Below are positions 23,407 through 32,566 of a DNA stretch of 45,662 bases, piece after piece; position 1 is the first letter of the stretch, and every line of letters starts with the position of its first letter. The stretch comes from Methylotenera_A sp040387515 (GTDB taxonomy: Bacteria; Pseudomonadota; Gammaproteobacteria; Burkholderiales; Methylophilaceae), in assembly GCA_040387515.1 (NCBI GenBank), contig JAZKDP010000025.1:1-45662 (forward strand). The letters run 5' to 3'. The translations under genes and the position numbers were made by a program. The notes under the pieces were generated by a model. It was not told where the DNA came from, searched no databases, and saw only the letters and a list, made by a program, of their open reading frames with translations.

Positions 23407-24282
23407 ATGGCAGAAATAAAAATCGCTGCTGCACATGTAGAGCAGCTTAGGTTACAACTAAAGGAATCATTGTTTTTAGATTTAGATGAGTATGGTTTGG
23501 CTGAACAGTCAACGGGTGAATTCAATAGCACATTCTTGGGCGTACAATTGAACAGTGCATTTCAGCCGATTTATGACCGTGTGGCGGGAGATTTGTTTGG
23601 GCATGAGGCGCTGTTAAAGCCATCACTTGGCGGCGAATTGCCTAGTACATCAGAGTTTGCTTACAGTTATGCCGAGCAGTCAGGAAAGTTGGTACAGTTT
23701 GACCGTGTAAGCCGTGCTTTGCATGTGCTGAATTTTAGACAAGTTTATGCCGAAAACGGTTTGTTGTTTTTGGCGGTACATCCCAATCTATTAATTTCAG
23801 TGAATGCACACGGCAAAGTATTTGAGCGTATCTTACATGCCAATTCGGTGCCAACTGAACGGGTTGTTATTCAGATTGATGAAGGCTTAGTGACCCAAGA
23901 TAAGCAATTGATTGAGGCGATTAATAATTATCGTGATCGAGGCTATCACATAGCCATTGATCATTTTGGCAACGCACATTCGCATATTGATCGCTTATGG
24001 AAACTAGCGCCAGACTTTGTTAAATTTGATACCAGCTTAATTCAGCAAGCAGAGACCAATGACAATTTGTATAAAGTGTTGCCAAGCCTGATTGATGGTA
24101 TAAAAGCACTTGGGGCGCGCGCCGTGGTTACTGGTGTTGAAACGCAATCACAGTTGAATATTGCGGTAGAAAGTGGCGCAACATTGTTACAAGGCGATTT
24201 TCTTGGTAAAGCCGTGGCTGCGAAAGAGTTGCAAAAGACTGATCTGTTTAAACCTTCGGTTAATAAGCTTGCAATTGCTTAA
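23407..24282 (+). CDS. Degenerate EAL-domain protein, sulfur-free apart from the start Met
   Basis: This 291-residue cytoplasmic protein has an EAL-type c-di-GMP phosphodiesterase fold (about 45-275). The EAL signature is present (Glu67-Leu69), as are Asp185, Lys206 and Gln262. Other catalytic or metal positions have changed: the Asn of the FINVHP-type motif is Ala123, the first Glu of the ExxE-type motif is Gln156, the second Asp of DDFG is His186, and the first Glu of EGVE is Thr242. It is probably not an active phosphodiesterase; it may bind a ligand or partner. It sits between sbp and cysT and has no Cys and no Met after the start. Role in sulfate uptake is unknown. Confidence 0.85.
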   Translation: MAEIKIAAAHVEQLRLQLKESLFLDLDEYGLAEQSTGEFNSTFLGVQLNSAFQPIYDRVAGDLFGHEALLKPSLGGELPSTSEFAYSYAEQSGKLVQFDRVSRALHVLNFRQVYAENGLLFLAVHPNLLISVNAHGKVFERILHANSVPTERVVIQIDEGLVTQDKQLIEAINNYRDRGYHIAIDHFGNAHSHIDRLWKLAPDFVKFDTSLIQQAETNDNLYKVLPSLIDGIKALGARAVVTGVETQSQLNIAVESGATLLQGDFLGKAVAAKELQKTDLFKPSVNKLAIA

Positions 24283-24366
24283 ACCTGAAACTGCGTAACC
24301 CTGAAGCTAAATAACCTTGGCTACCTAACGTAAGTTACTTAATGTAAAAGTTGGATTGATTTATAT

Positions 24367-25194
24367 ATGGCAAAACAAAAAAACGTACTTCCGGGCTTTA
24401 ATTTATCGCTAGGATTTACTATATTTTATCTCAGCCTGATTGTGCTTATCCCACTTTCAGCTGCATTCATTAAAACCACTGATTTAAGTTTGAGTGAGTT
24501 TTGGGCTGTTGTTAGCGCACCTAGGGTGGTGGCTTCTTATCAGCTTACTTTTGGCGCTTCATTATTAGGTGCGTTAATAAATGCAGTATTTGGTTTACTT
24601 ACCGCTTGGGTATTGGTGCGTTACACTTTTCCAGGCAAAAAAATTATTGATGCACTGGTAGATTTACCTTTCGCGTTGCCAACCGCAGTGGCCGGCATTG
24701 CCTTAACCGCTGTATACGCAGGCAATGGCTGGATTGGTCAGTGGTTAGAGCCACTGGGCATTAAAGTGGCGTTTACGCCAATCGGCGTAATCGTTGCGCT
24801 TACCTTTATTGGCTTGCCTTTTGTGGTGCGTACCGTGCAGCCCGTATTAGAAGATTTAGAAGCGGAAACGGAAGAAGCAGCGGCCAGTTTGGGGGCAAAT
24901 CGTTGGCAAACGTTCTCAAAAATTATTTTTCCTGCAATTTGGCCGGCGTTATTAACCGGCTTTGCTTTGGCTTTTGCAAGGGCGATTGGTGAATATGGCT
25001 CGGTGATTTTTATTGCAGGCAACGTACCATTTGTGTCTGAAATCACACCGTTGATTATTATTACCAAGCTTGAACAATACGAGTATGCAAGTGCCACGGC
25101 CATTGCGGTGGTGATGTTGGTGATTTCATTTTTATTGCTATTTGCGATTAATGGTTTGCAGTGGTGGGTGAGTAGGCGCGCCAGTTCCAATTAA
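24367..25194 (+). CDS. cysT: Sulfate ABC transporter permease CysT
   Basis: This 275-residue inner membrane protein has about six spans and the binding-protein-dependent permease EAA-type loop (EEAAASLGANRWQTFSKIIFP, near 175-195). It pairs with CysW to form the sulfate/thiosulfate channel. Only one Met and no Cys follow the start, very low for a membrane protein. It lies between the EAL gene and cysW. Confidence 0.93.
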   Translation: MAKQKNVLPGFNLSLGFTIFYLSLIVLIPLSAAFIKTTDLSLSEFWAVVSAPRVVASYQLTFGASLLGALINAVFGLLTAWVLVRYTFPGKKIIDALVDLPFALPTAVAGIALTAVYAGNGWIGQWLEPLGIKVAFTPIGVIVALTFIGLPFVVRTVQPVLEDLEAETEEAAASLGANRWQTFSKIIFPAIWPALLTGFALAFARAIGEYGSVIFIAGNVPFVSEITPLIIITKLEQYEYASATAIAVVMLVISFLLLFAINGLQWWVSRRASSN

Positions 25195-25240
25195 TCAACC
25201 GAAGCTACACATTATATTAAGAATAAATTAGGAATAAGTC

Positions 25241-26149
25241 ATGTCCACATCCACTTCGCTGCTGACGACACAAACATCTCAGTACAGCAATTATCAAAAC
25301 AAAGTTGCCCGCAGTCGGGCGACATCCGAGCCAGTATGGGTACGCTGGACGCTGATTACGATTGTATTGTTTTTTTTAGGCTTATTTTTAATCGTGCCAT
25401 TAGCTGCGGTTTTTACAGAAGCTTTGCGCAAAGGTTTCGACACCTATATTACGGCGCTGGTCGATCCTGATGCGCTTTCTTCAATTAAGTTAACCTTGAT
25501 TGCAGCAGCGATTGCGGTGCCATTAAATTTGGTATTTGGTGTTGCGGCTGCGTGGGCAATTGCTAAATTTGAATTTCGTGGCAAAAGTATACTCATTACC
25601 TTAATCGATCTGCCGTTTGCGGTTTCGCCAGTGATCGCAGGCTTAATCTATGTATTGATTTTCGGCCTACAAGGCTGGGTAGGTCCAACTTTGATGGATC
25701 ACGACGTCAAAGTGATTTTCGCCATACCAGGTATTGTTTTGGCTACCATTTTCGTGACTTTCCCTTTTATTGCACGTGAGCTAATTCCTTTAATGCAAGC
25801 ACAAGGTAAAGATGAGGAAGAGGCAGGTTTGGTGTTGGGCGCTTCCGGTTGGCAAATTTTATGGCGCATTACTTTGCCGAATGTTAAATGGGGTTTGTTA
25901 TACGGCGTTATTTTAACCAACGCACGCGCTATGGGCGAGTTTGGTGCCGTATCAGTGGTTTCTGGGCATATTCGCGGCATGACTAATACACTGCCGTTAC
26001 ACGTTGAGATTTTATACAACGAGTATAACTACGCAGCGGCCTTTGCAGTTGCTTCATTGCTGGCTATATTGGCGCTGGTGACCTTAGTGCTGAAGAGTTT
26101 TATTGAGTGGAAAGTCGCACGAAATGCAGAGATTGATGAAAAATCTTAA
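25241..26149 (+). CDS. cysW: Sulfate ABC transporter permease CysW
   Basis: This 302-residue inner membrane protein has about six spans and the permease loop EEAGLVLGASGWQILWRITLP. An N-terminal Ser/Thr/Gln-rich cytoplasmic stretch of about 35 residues precedes the first span. It forms the heterodimeric pore with CysT. It has four Met after the start and no Cys. It lies 46 bases after cysT and 77 before cysA. Confidence 0.93.
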   Translation: MSTSTSLLTTQTSQYSNYQNKVARSRATSEPVWVRWTLITIVLFFLGLFLIVPLAAVFTEALRKGFDTYITALVDPDALSSIKLTLIAAAIAVPLNLVFGVAAAWAIAKFEFRGKSILITLIDLPFAVSPVIAGLIYVLIFGLQGWVGPTLMDHDVKVIFAIPGIVLATIFVTFPFIARELIPLMQAQGKDEEEAGLVLGASGWQILWRITLPNVKWGLLYGVILTNARAMGEFGAVSVVSGHIRGMTNTLPLHVEILYNEYNYAAAFAVASLLAILALVTLVLKSFIEWKVARNAEIDEKS

Positions 26150-26226
26150 TGTGAATTTTGAGTGAATATTGAATTAAGACCTAACTAGTTTGTTCATGCA
26201 AGTAATTATTAAATTGGAATTTAAGT

Positions 26227-27288
26227 ATGAGTATTGAGATTAAAAACATTCGTAAAAACTTTGGCAACTTTAGTGCGCTGAATGATGTAAGCCTTGATGT
26301 ACCAAGTGGCGAGTTGGTTGCATTGCTTGGGCCATCTGGTTGCGGCAAAACAACTTTGCTACGAATTATTGCGGGCTTAGAAACGCCAGATTCAGGCAGC
26401 ATTCACTTTCACGGAACAGATGCGACTGCACGACAAGTGCGTGAGCGTGAGGTGGGTTTTGTGTTTCAACACTATGCCTTGTTTCGCCATATGACAGTAT
26501 TTGAAAATGTCGCTTTTGGTTTGCGTGTGCGTCCAAAAGATACACGGCCAACGGACGCTGAAATTAAAAGGCGCGTGCATGAGTTATTAGAACTTGTTCA
26601 ACTGGATTGGTTAGCTGATCGTTATCCACCACAATTATCGGGTGGTCAGCGTCAGCGTATTGCTCTGGCGCGTGCGCTAGCAGTGGAGCCAAAAGTATTA
26701 TTGCTGGATGAACCATTTGGCGCATTAGATGCGAAAGTACGTAAAGAATTGCGCCGTTGGCTACGTCGATTACACGATGAATTACATATCACCAGTATTT
26801 TTGTGACGCATGATCAGGAAGAAGCATTAGAAGTTTCTGACCGCGTTGTGGTGATTAATAAAGGTCAAATTGAACAAATCGGCTCACCCCAAGAAGTTTA
26901 CGATCATCCAGTATCGCCTTTCGTTTATCAATTTTTGGGCAATGTTAACCAGTTTCATAGTCAAATCCATGAAGGCGAAGCCAATATTGGCGGCGTAGGT
27001 CTAAAAATTGATGCGCATCAGGATACTAAACACAGCGCAGGTTTGGCTTACGTGCGTCCACATGATATCGAGATTCATAAAGAGCTAAATGGTACTGCGC
27101 CTGCTTTTGAGGCGGTAATTAGCTATATTCATGCAATTGGCCCATTGGTTAGGCTGGAATTAAAACGTGATGATCAATCTGAGGTGATTGAATCGGAATT
27201 AACCAGAGAGCGATTTTTACAATTGGATGTAGAAGTAGGTAATAAAGTGTACGTTTATCCACGTAATGTTCGGGTATTTTTGTCTTAA
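26227..27288 (+). CDS. cysA: Sulfate ABC transporter ATPase CysA
   Basis: This 353-residue ATPase powers CysTW. Motifs: Walker A GPSGCGKTT (near 36-44), Q loop VFQHYALF, signature LSGGQRQR, Walker B VLLLDEPFGALD, and the switch His in FVTHDQEEA. The C-terminal ~110 residues form a TOBE-like regulatory domain. It has one Met and one Cys (within Walker A) after the start, against about ten expected for average protein. It is the last gene of the sbp-EAL-cysTWA operon. Confidence 0.95.
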   Translation: MSIEIKNIRKNFGNFSALNDVSLDVPSGELVALLGPSGCGKTTLLRIIAGLETPDSGSIHFHGTDATARQVREREVGFVFQHYALFRHMTVFENVAFGLRVRPKDTRPTDAEIKRRVHELLELVQLDWLADRYPPQLSGGQRQRIALARALAVEPKVLLLDEPFGALDAKVRKELRRWLRRLHDELHITSIFVTHDQEEALEVSDRVVVINKGQIEQIGSPQEVYDHPVSPFVYQFLGNVNQFHSQIHEGEANIGGVGLKIDAHQDTKHSAGLAYVRPHDIEIHKELNGTAPAFEAVISYIHAIGPLVRLELKRDDQSEVIESELTRERFLQLDVEVGNKVYVYPRNVRVFLS

Positions 27289-27483
27289 TTGATTGCGTGT
27301 TTAGCGGCAATATAATCGGCCAACTTATTGATTAATTGCAACTGGTTTCAGCGCAGTAATTAGGATTTGAATTTAGCAAAAAGCACGGTGTCCAAATCGA
27401 ATGATTGAATAGCTCGCCTCGTCTTTAATATGCCTGCAAATAGGTATATTATTACGTTAATCTATTGGATTGTTAGGATTCGT

Positions 27484-27981
27484 GTGGCCAACGTATTATC
27501 AACAGAAACATTAGACGCAGAGGTATTAGACAAAATACAAGTCTTAATTGCGCAGCATAAAGACATGCCAGGAGCTTTATTGCCTATGTTGCATAGTATT
27601 CAAGATGGTATTGGCTATGTGCCAGAGGCATGTTATTTGCCTATCTCAAAAGCATTGGCACTCTCAGTGGCAGAGGTGCATGGTGTGGTCACGTTCTATC
27701 ATCATTTTCGTACACATCCCGCTGGGCGGCATATCCTGCAGATTTGCCGTGCAGAGTCTTGTCAGGCCATGGGCTCAGAAAAGCTCGAGGCAAATATTAA
27801 ATCTTCGCTAGGAATTGATTATCATCAAACGACTACTGATGGCGCCATTACACTAGAGCCGGTATATTGTTTGGGCAATTGCGCCTGTTCGCCCGCGGTG
27901 ATGATGGATGATGAAGTATATGGACGTATGAACAGTCAAAAAGTGGCTGAGCTTATTAGTGATGCGAGGGCTACTTCATAA
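27484..27981 (+). CDS. fdsG: NAD-dependent formate dehydrogenase gamma subunit FdsG
   Basis: This 165-residue protein of the NuoE family carries a [2Fe-2S] cluster on four cysteines: CRAESC and CLGNC motifs. GTG 27484 with AGGA (27475-27478) is the best start; an in-frame ATG at 27430 would add 18 atypical hydrophobic residues without a good ribosome site. It is the first gene of the fdsGBA operon; its stop overlaps the fdsB start by one base. Confidence 0.9.
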   Translation: MANVLSTETLDAEVLDKIQVLIAQHKDMPGALLPMLHSIQDGIGYVPEACYLPISKALALSVAEVHGVVTFYHHFRTHPAGRHILQICRAESCQAMGSEKLEANIKSSLGIDYHQTTTDGAITLEPVYCLGNCACSPAVMMDDEVYGRMNSQKVAELISDARATS

Positions 27982-29609
27982 TGAGTAACGTTGAAGCAAC
28001 CAAAGTTGGTGCAATTAAAGTATACGTTCCACGTGATTCAAGCGCGTTATCGCTTGGTGCAGATCGCACCGCCAAAACAATCGTTGCCGAAGCCCAAAAA
28101 CGCGGTATTGAAATTGAACTCATTCGTAATGGTTCGCGCGGCTTATTTTGGCTAGAGCCATTTGTAGAAGTAGCAACGGAAAAAGGGCGTGTGGCTTATG
28201 CGCCCGTACAGCCTAATGATGTATCTGCTCTATTTGATGCTAATTTTCTGGATGCAAATTCCGCAGAAGCCATCGCGCATCCACTTAACTTAGGATTAAC
28301 TGAAGAATTAGCATGGCTCAAAAGTCAACAACGCCTGACTTTTGCCAGAGTGGGTATTACTGACCCTGTTTCATTAGAGGATTATCTCGCTCATGACGGC
28401 TATAAAGGCTTAGCAAACGCACTGAAATTATCAGGTGCAGATATTGTTAAAACGGTCACCGATTCTGGCCTACGTGGCCGTGGCGGCGCAGCTTTCCCTA
28501 CCGGCATCAAATGGAAAACTGTTTTAGATACGAAAAGTGAACAGAAATATATCGTTTGTAATGCGGATGAAGGCGATTCTGGCACCTATTCTGACCGCAT
28601 GATTATGGAAGACGACCCGTTCGTGCTGATTGAAGGCATGACGATTGCGGGTATCGCAGTGGGCGCAACGCAAGGTTATATCTATCTGCGTAGCGAATAT
28701 CCACACGCACTAAAAGTATTGAATGAGGCGATTGATAAAGCAAAAAAAGCTGGTTATTTAGGTGCCAATATCTGCGGCAGCAATTTTAGTTTTAACCTAG
28801 AAGTGCGTCGCGCGGCGGGTGCTTATGTATGCGGTGAAGAAACCAGCCTGCTTGAAAGCCTGGAAGGTAAACGTGGCTTGGTGCGCTTTAAACCACCATT
28901 GCCAGCAATAGAAGGTTTGTTTGGTAAGCCAACTGTGGTGAATAACGTGATTTCACTGGCGACGATTCCTATCATTTTAGACAAAGGCGCACAGTTCTAT
29001 GCCGATTACGGAATGGGGCGTTCGCGCGGCACTCTGCCGATTCAATTAGCAGGCAATATTAAACAGGGCGGTTTAGTAGAGTTGGCATTTGGCGCTACAC
29101 TGCGTGAATTGTTATACGGCTTTGGAGGTGGTTCTGCAACTGGTAGACCAATCCGTGCTGTTCAAGTTGGAGGGCCGCTTGGTGCATTTTTGCCTGAAAG
29201 CCAGTTTGACACACCGCTTGATTATGAAGAGTTTGGCAAAATATGGGCTGTATTAGGTCACGGCGGTATCGTCGCGTTTGATGACACAGTCGATATGGCA
29301 AAAATGGCACGCTACGCGTTTGAATTCTGCGCGATTGAAAGCTGTGGCAAATGTACGCCTTGTCGCATCGGCTCAGTGCGCGGCGTAGAGGTGATCGATA
29401 AGATTATCGCCGGCACGGAACACAGTAAAAATATGCAGTTGGTGCGAGATTTAAGTGACACCATGTTAAATGGCTCACTGTGCGCACTGGGCGGGATGAC
29501 ACCATATCCCGTGCTGAGTGCGCTAAATCATTTTGCTGAGGATTTTAAGCCCAGAGACTTTGGTCTAAATAACCAATTACAGAATCAAGAGAAAGCAAAA
29601 GTCGCTTAA
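27981..29609 (+). CDS. fdsB: NAD-dependent formate dehydrogenase beta subunit FdsB
   Basis: This 542-residue subunit is related to NuoF, with a thioredoxin-like N-terminal part. It binds FMN and NAD (GRGGAAFPTGIKW, GAYVCGEETSLLESLEG) and a [4Fe-4S] cluster: Cys455, Cys458 and Cys461 in SCGKCTPCRIG, plus a later Cys in SLCALGG. It passes electrons from the iron-sulfur chain to NAD+. It overlaps fdsG by one base. Confidence 0.94.
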   Translation: MSNVEATKVGAIKVYVPRDSSALSLGADRTAKTIVAEAQKRGIEIELIRNGSRGLFWLEPFVEVATEKGRVAYAPVQPNDVSALFDANFLDANSAEAIAHPLNLGLTEELAWLKSQQRLTFARVGITDPVSLEDYLAHDGYKGLANALKLSGADIVKTVTDSGLRGRGGAAFPTGIKWKTVLDTKSEQKYIVCNADEGDSGTYSDRMIMEDDPFVLIEGMTIAGIAVGATQGYIYLRSEYPHALKVLNEAIDKAKKAGYLGANICGSNFSFNLEVRRAAGAYVCGEETSLLESLEGKRGLVRFKPPLPAIEGLFGKPTVVNNVISLATIPIILDKGAQFYADYGMGRSRGTLPIQLAGNIKQGGLVELAFGATLRELLYGFGGGSATGRPIRAVQVGGPLGAFLPESQFDTPLDYEEFGKIWAVLGHGGIVAFDDTVDMAKMARYAFEFCAIESCGKCTPCRIGSVRGVEVIDKIIAGTEHSKNMQLVRDLSDTMLNGSLCALGGMTPYPVLSALNHFAEDFKPRDFGLNNQLQNQEKAKVA

Positions 29610-29627
29610 AAGCGGCTGGAGAATATC

Positions 29628-32543
29628 ATGGACGACATTAAATATAACCCACACACGCCGTCAGTGAATCGATACGATTCAGATAAAGACTATGGCACGC
29701 CAAAAAAATTAAGCGAAAAGTTGGTTAAGCTCAATATTGACGGTGTAGAAATTACTGTGCCAGAAGGCACATCTATCATGCACGCGGCACAGCTGACTGG
29801 CGTGACAGTGCCAAAATTATGCGCAACGGACTCGCTAGAACCGTTTGGTTCTTGCAGGTTATGTTTGGTCGAGATTGAAGGTCGCCGCGGTTATCCTGCC
29901 TCTTGCACCACGCCCGTAGCCGAAGGTATTAATGTACATACGCAAACCAATAAATTGGCCGATGTACGGCGTGGCGTGATGGAATTATATATTTCCGATC
30001 ACCCATTAGATTGCTTAACTTGTGCAGCAAATGGTGATTGCGAATTGCAGGATATGGCAGGCGCTGTTGGTTTGCGCGAAGTACGTTATGGCTATGATGG
30101 TGAAAATCACCTGAAGTCGACCAAAGATGAATCCAATCCTTATTTTACGTTTGACCCGAGCAAATGTATTGTTTGTAGCCGTTGTGTGCGTGCCTGCGAA
30201 GAAACACAAGGTACCTTTGCATTAACCATTGAAGGTCGCGGTTTTGGCAGTAAAGTTTCAGCGGGCAATAAAGACTTTTTAGAATCTGAGTGCGTTTCTT
30301 GCGGCGCATGCGTGCAAGCTTGCCCAACGGCAACATTAATGGAAAAAACCGTAATCGAGGCGGGTACCCCAGAGCATAAAGTCACCACAACCTGTGCATA
30401 TTGTGGAGTAGGTTGCAGCTTTGACGCCGAAATGAAAGGTGAAGAAGTAGTGCGCATGACGCCAAATAAAGATGGCGGCGCGAATCATGGACATTCATGC
30501 GTTAAAGGTAGATTCGCTTGGGGTTATGCAACCCATCAAGACCGCATCACGACACCAATGATACGCAAAACCATTCATGATGAATGGCAAGTAGTGAGCT
30601 GGAATGAAGCGATTAACTACGCTGCCAGCGAGATTAAACGTATTGAAGCGAAATACGGTAAAGAAGCGATGGGTGGTATTACGTCCAGCCGCTGTACCAA
30701 TGAAGAAGTATATGTGACGCAAAAATTGGTGCGCGCCGTATTTGGTACGAATAACGTAGATACTTGCGCACGCGTTTGCCACAGCCCGACTGGCTACGGA
30801 CTCAAGCAAACATTGGGTGAATCTGCTGGCACGCAAACGTTTGATTCTGTCATGCAATCAGACGTGATTATGATCATTGGCGCTAATCCAACCGATGGTC
30901 ATCCTGTGTTTGCGTCACAAATGAAACGTCGCTTGCGCGAAGGAGCTAAATTAATTATTGCTGATCCACGCGCGATTGATTTGGTTGAAAACTCCCCACA
31001 TGTTCGTGCGGATTACCACCTTAACTTGCGCCCTGGTACAAATGTGGCATTAATTTCAGCCTTGGCGCATGTGATTGTTACAGAAGGTTTAGTAAAAGAG
31101 GACTTTGTACGCGAGCGTTGTGAGTGGGATTCGTTTGTAGTATGGCGCGATTTTGTGGCAAAACCTGAAAACTCACCTGAAGCCTTAGAAGCCACGCTAG
31201 GTGTTAAGGCAGAATTAGTGCGAAATGCTGCACGTTTGTTTGCAACAGGTGGCAATGGTGCGATTTATTATGGTTTAGGCGTAACTGAGCATAGTCAAGG
31301 CTCAACTATGGTAATGGGTATCGCCAATCTCGCTATGGCGACAGGTAATGTTGGTCGTGAGGGCGTAGGTGTTAACCCATTACGTGGTCAAAATAACGTA
31401 CAAGGTTCTTGTGATATGGGCAGTATGCCGCATGAATATCCAGGCTACCGTCATGTGTCTGATGTTGCAACGCGTGCGTTGTTTGAATCTGCTTGGGGCA
31501 GACCGTTAAGCAATGACCCTGGTTTGCGCATCCCCAATATGTTGGATTTAGCGGGTGAAGGTAAATTTAAAGCTCTGTATTGCGTGGGTGAAGATATTGC
31601 ACAGTCTGACCCAAATACACAGCATGTAACACATGCGCTAGAAAGTATGGAGTGTGTGATAGTGCAAGACTTGTTCTTGAATGAGACTGCCATGTACGCG
31701 CATGTGTTTTTCCCAGGTGCATCGTTCTTAGAAAAAAGTGGTACTTTTACCAATGCAGAGCGTCGTATTTCACCTGTGCGCCGTGTGATGGCACCAAAAA
31801 ATGGGCATGGTGAACGCGGATTAGAAGATTGGGAAATTACCGCCAAATTATCCAAAGCCTTGGGTTATGAAATGAATTACAACCATGCCAGCGAAATTAT
31901 GGATGAAATTGCGGCATTAACGCCTACTTTTAAAGGTGTTAGCTTTAAAAAATTAGATGAGTTGGGTAGTATTCAATGGCCTTGTGACGATGCAAATCCA
32001 ACTGGCACACCCACCATGCATGTCGATGAATTTGTGCGTGGGAAAGGCAAATTCTTTATCACCCAATATGTACCAACAACCGAAAAAGTGAATGCAAAAT
32101 ACCCATTAATTCTCACTACTGGACGTATTTTGTCGCAATACAATGTGGGCGCACAAACACGTCGCACCAAAAACAATGCTTGGCACGCAGAAGATATTGT
32201 CGAAATTCATCCGCATGATGCCGAAGACCGCGGTGTTAATGAAGGTGACTGGGTTGGTATTGCCAGCCGTGCAGGCGAAACCGTTTTGCGCGCAACATTG
32301 ACTGAGCGTGTGCAGCCGGGCGTGATCTACACCACTTTCCATCATCCTGAATCTGGCGCAAACGTGATTACCACTGATAATAGCGATTGGGCGACCAACT
32401 GCCCTGAATTTAAAGTGACGGCGGTGCAAGTCAATCGGGTTCATCAGTTATCGGATTGGCAAAAAGACTATCAATCTTTCAGCGAAGCGCAGATTGCTTT
32501 TACGGGTAAAAAATCCAATAAAGTGATTAAGCAGCCCGCTTAA
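29628..32543 (+). CDS. fdsA: NAD-dependent formate dehydrogenase alpha subunit FdsA
   Basis: This 971-residue molybdoenzyme oxidises formate to CO2 in the cytoplasm. From the N-terminus it has a [2Fe-2S] domain (CRLCLVEIEG), a His/Cys cluster region (DHPLDCLTCAANGDCELQ), two ferredoxin-type [4Fe-4S] motifs (CIVCSRCVRAC, CVSCGACVQAC), a [4Fe-4S] motif at the Mo domain start (CAYCGVGCSF), and the Mo-bis-MGD catalytic domain. The Mo ligand is Cys384 in ARVCHSPT, so it is the cysteine, not selenocysteine, form. It needs the Mo cofactor genes at 9815-13681 and FdhD just downstream. It generates NADH at the end of methanol oxidation. Confidence 0.95.
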   Translation: MDDIKYNPHTPSVNRYDSDKDYGTPKKLSEKLVKLNIDGVEITVPEGTSIMHAAQLTGVTVPKLCATDSLEPFGSCRLCLVEIEGRRGYPASCTTPVAEGINVHTQTNKLADVRRGVMELYISDHPLDCLTCAANGDCELQDMAGAVGLREVRYGYDGENHLKSTKDESNPYFTFDPSKCIVCSRCVRACEETQGTFALTIEGRGFGSKVSAGNKDFLESECVSCGACVQACPTATLMEKTVIEAGTPEHKVTTTCAYCGVGCSFDAEMKGEEVVRMTPNKDGGANHGHSCVKGRFAWGYATHQDRITTPMIRKTIHDEWQVVSWNEAINYAASEIKRIEAKYGKEAMGGITSSRCTNEEVYVTQKLVRAVFGTNNVDTCARVCHSPTGYGLKQTLGESAGTQTFDSVMQSDVIMIIGANPTDGHPVFASQMKRRLREGAKLIIADPRAIDLVENSPHVRADYHLNLRPGTNVALISALAHVIVTEGLVKEDFVRERCEWDSFVVWRDFVAKPENSPEALEATLGVKAELVRNAARLFATGGNGAIYYGLGVTEHSQGSTMVMGIANLAMATGNVGREGVGVNPLRGQNNVQGSCDMGSMPHEYPGYRHVSDVATRALFESAWGRPLSNDPGLRIPNMLDLAGEGKFKALYCVGEDIAQSDPNTQHVTHALESMECVIVQDLFLNETAMYAHVFFPGASFLEKSGTFTNAERRISPVRRVMAPKNGHGERGLEDWEITAKLSKALGYEMNYNHASEIMDEIAALTPTFKGVSFKKLDELGSIQWPCDDANPTGTPTMHVDEFVRGKGKFFITQYVPTTEKVNAKYPLILTTGRILSQYNVGAQTRRTKNNAWHAEDIVEIHPHDAEDRGVNEGDWVGIASRAGETVLRATLTERVQPGVIYTTFHHPESGANVITTDNSDWATNCPEFKVTAVQVNRVHQLSDWQKDYQSFSEAQIAFTGKKSNKVIKQPA

Positions 32544-32566
32544 TCGTTATAAGTAATTGAACTGAA

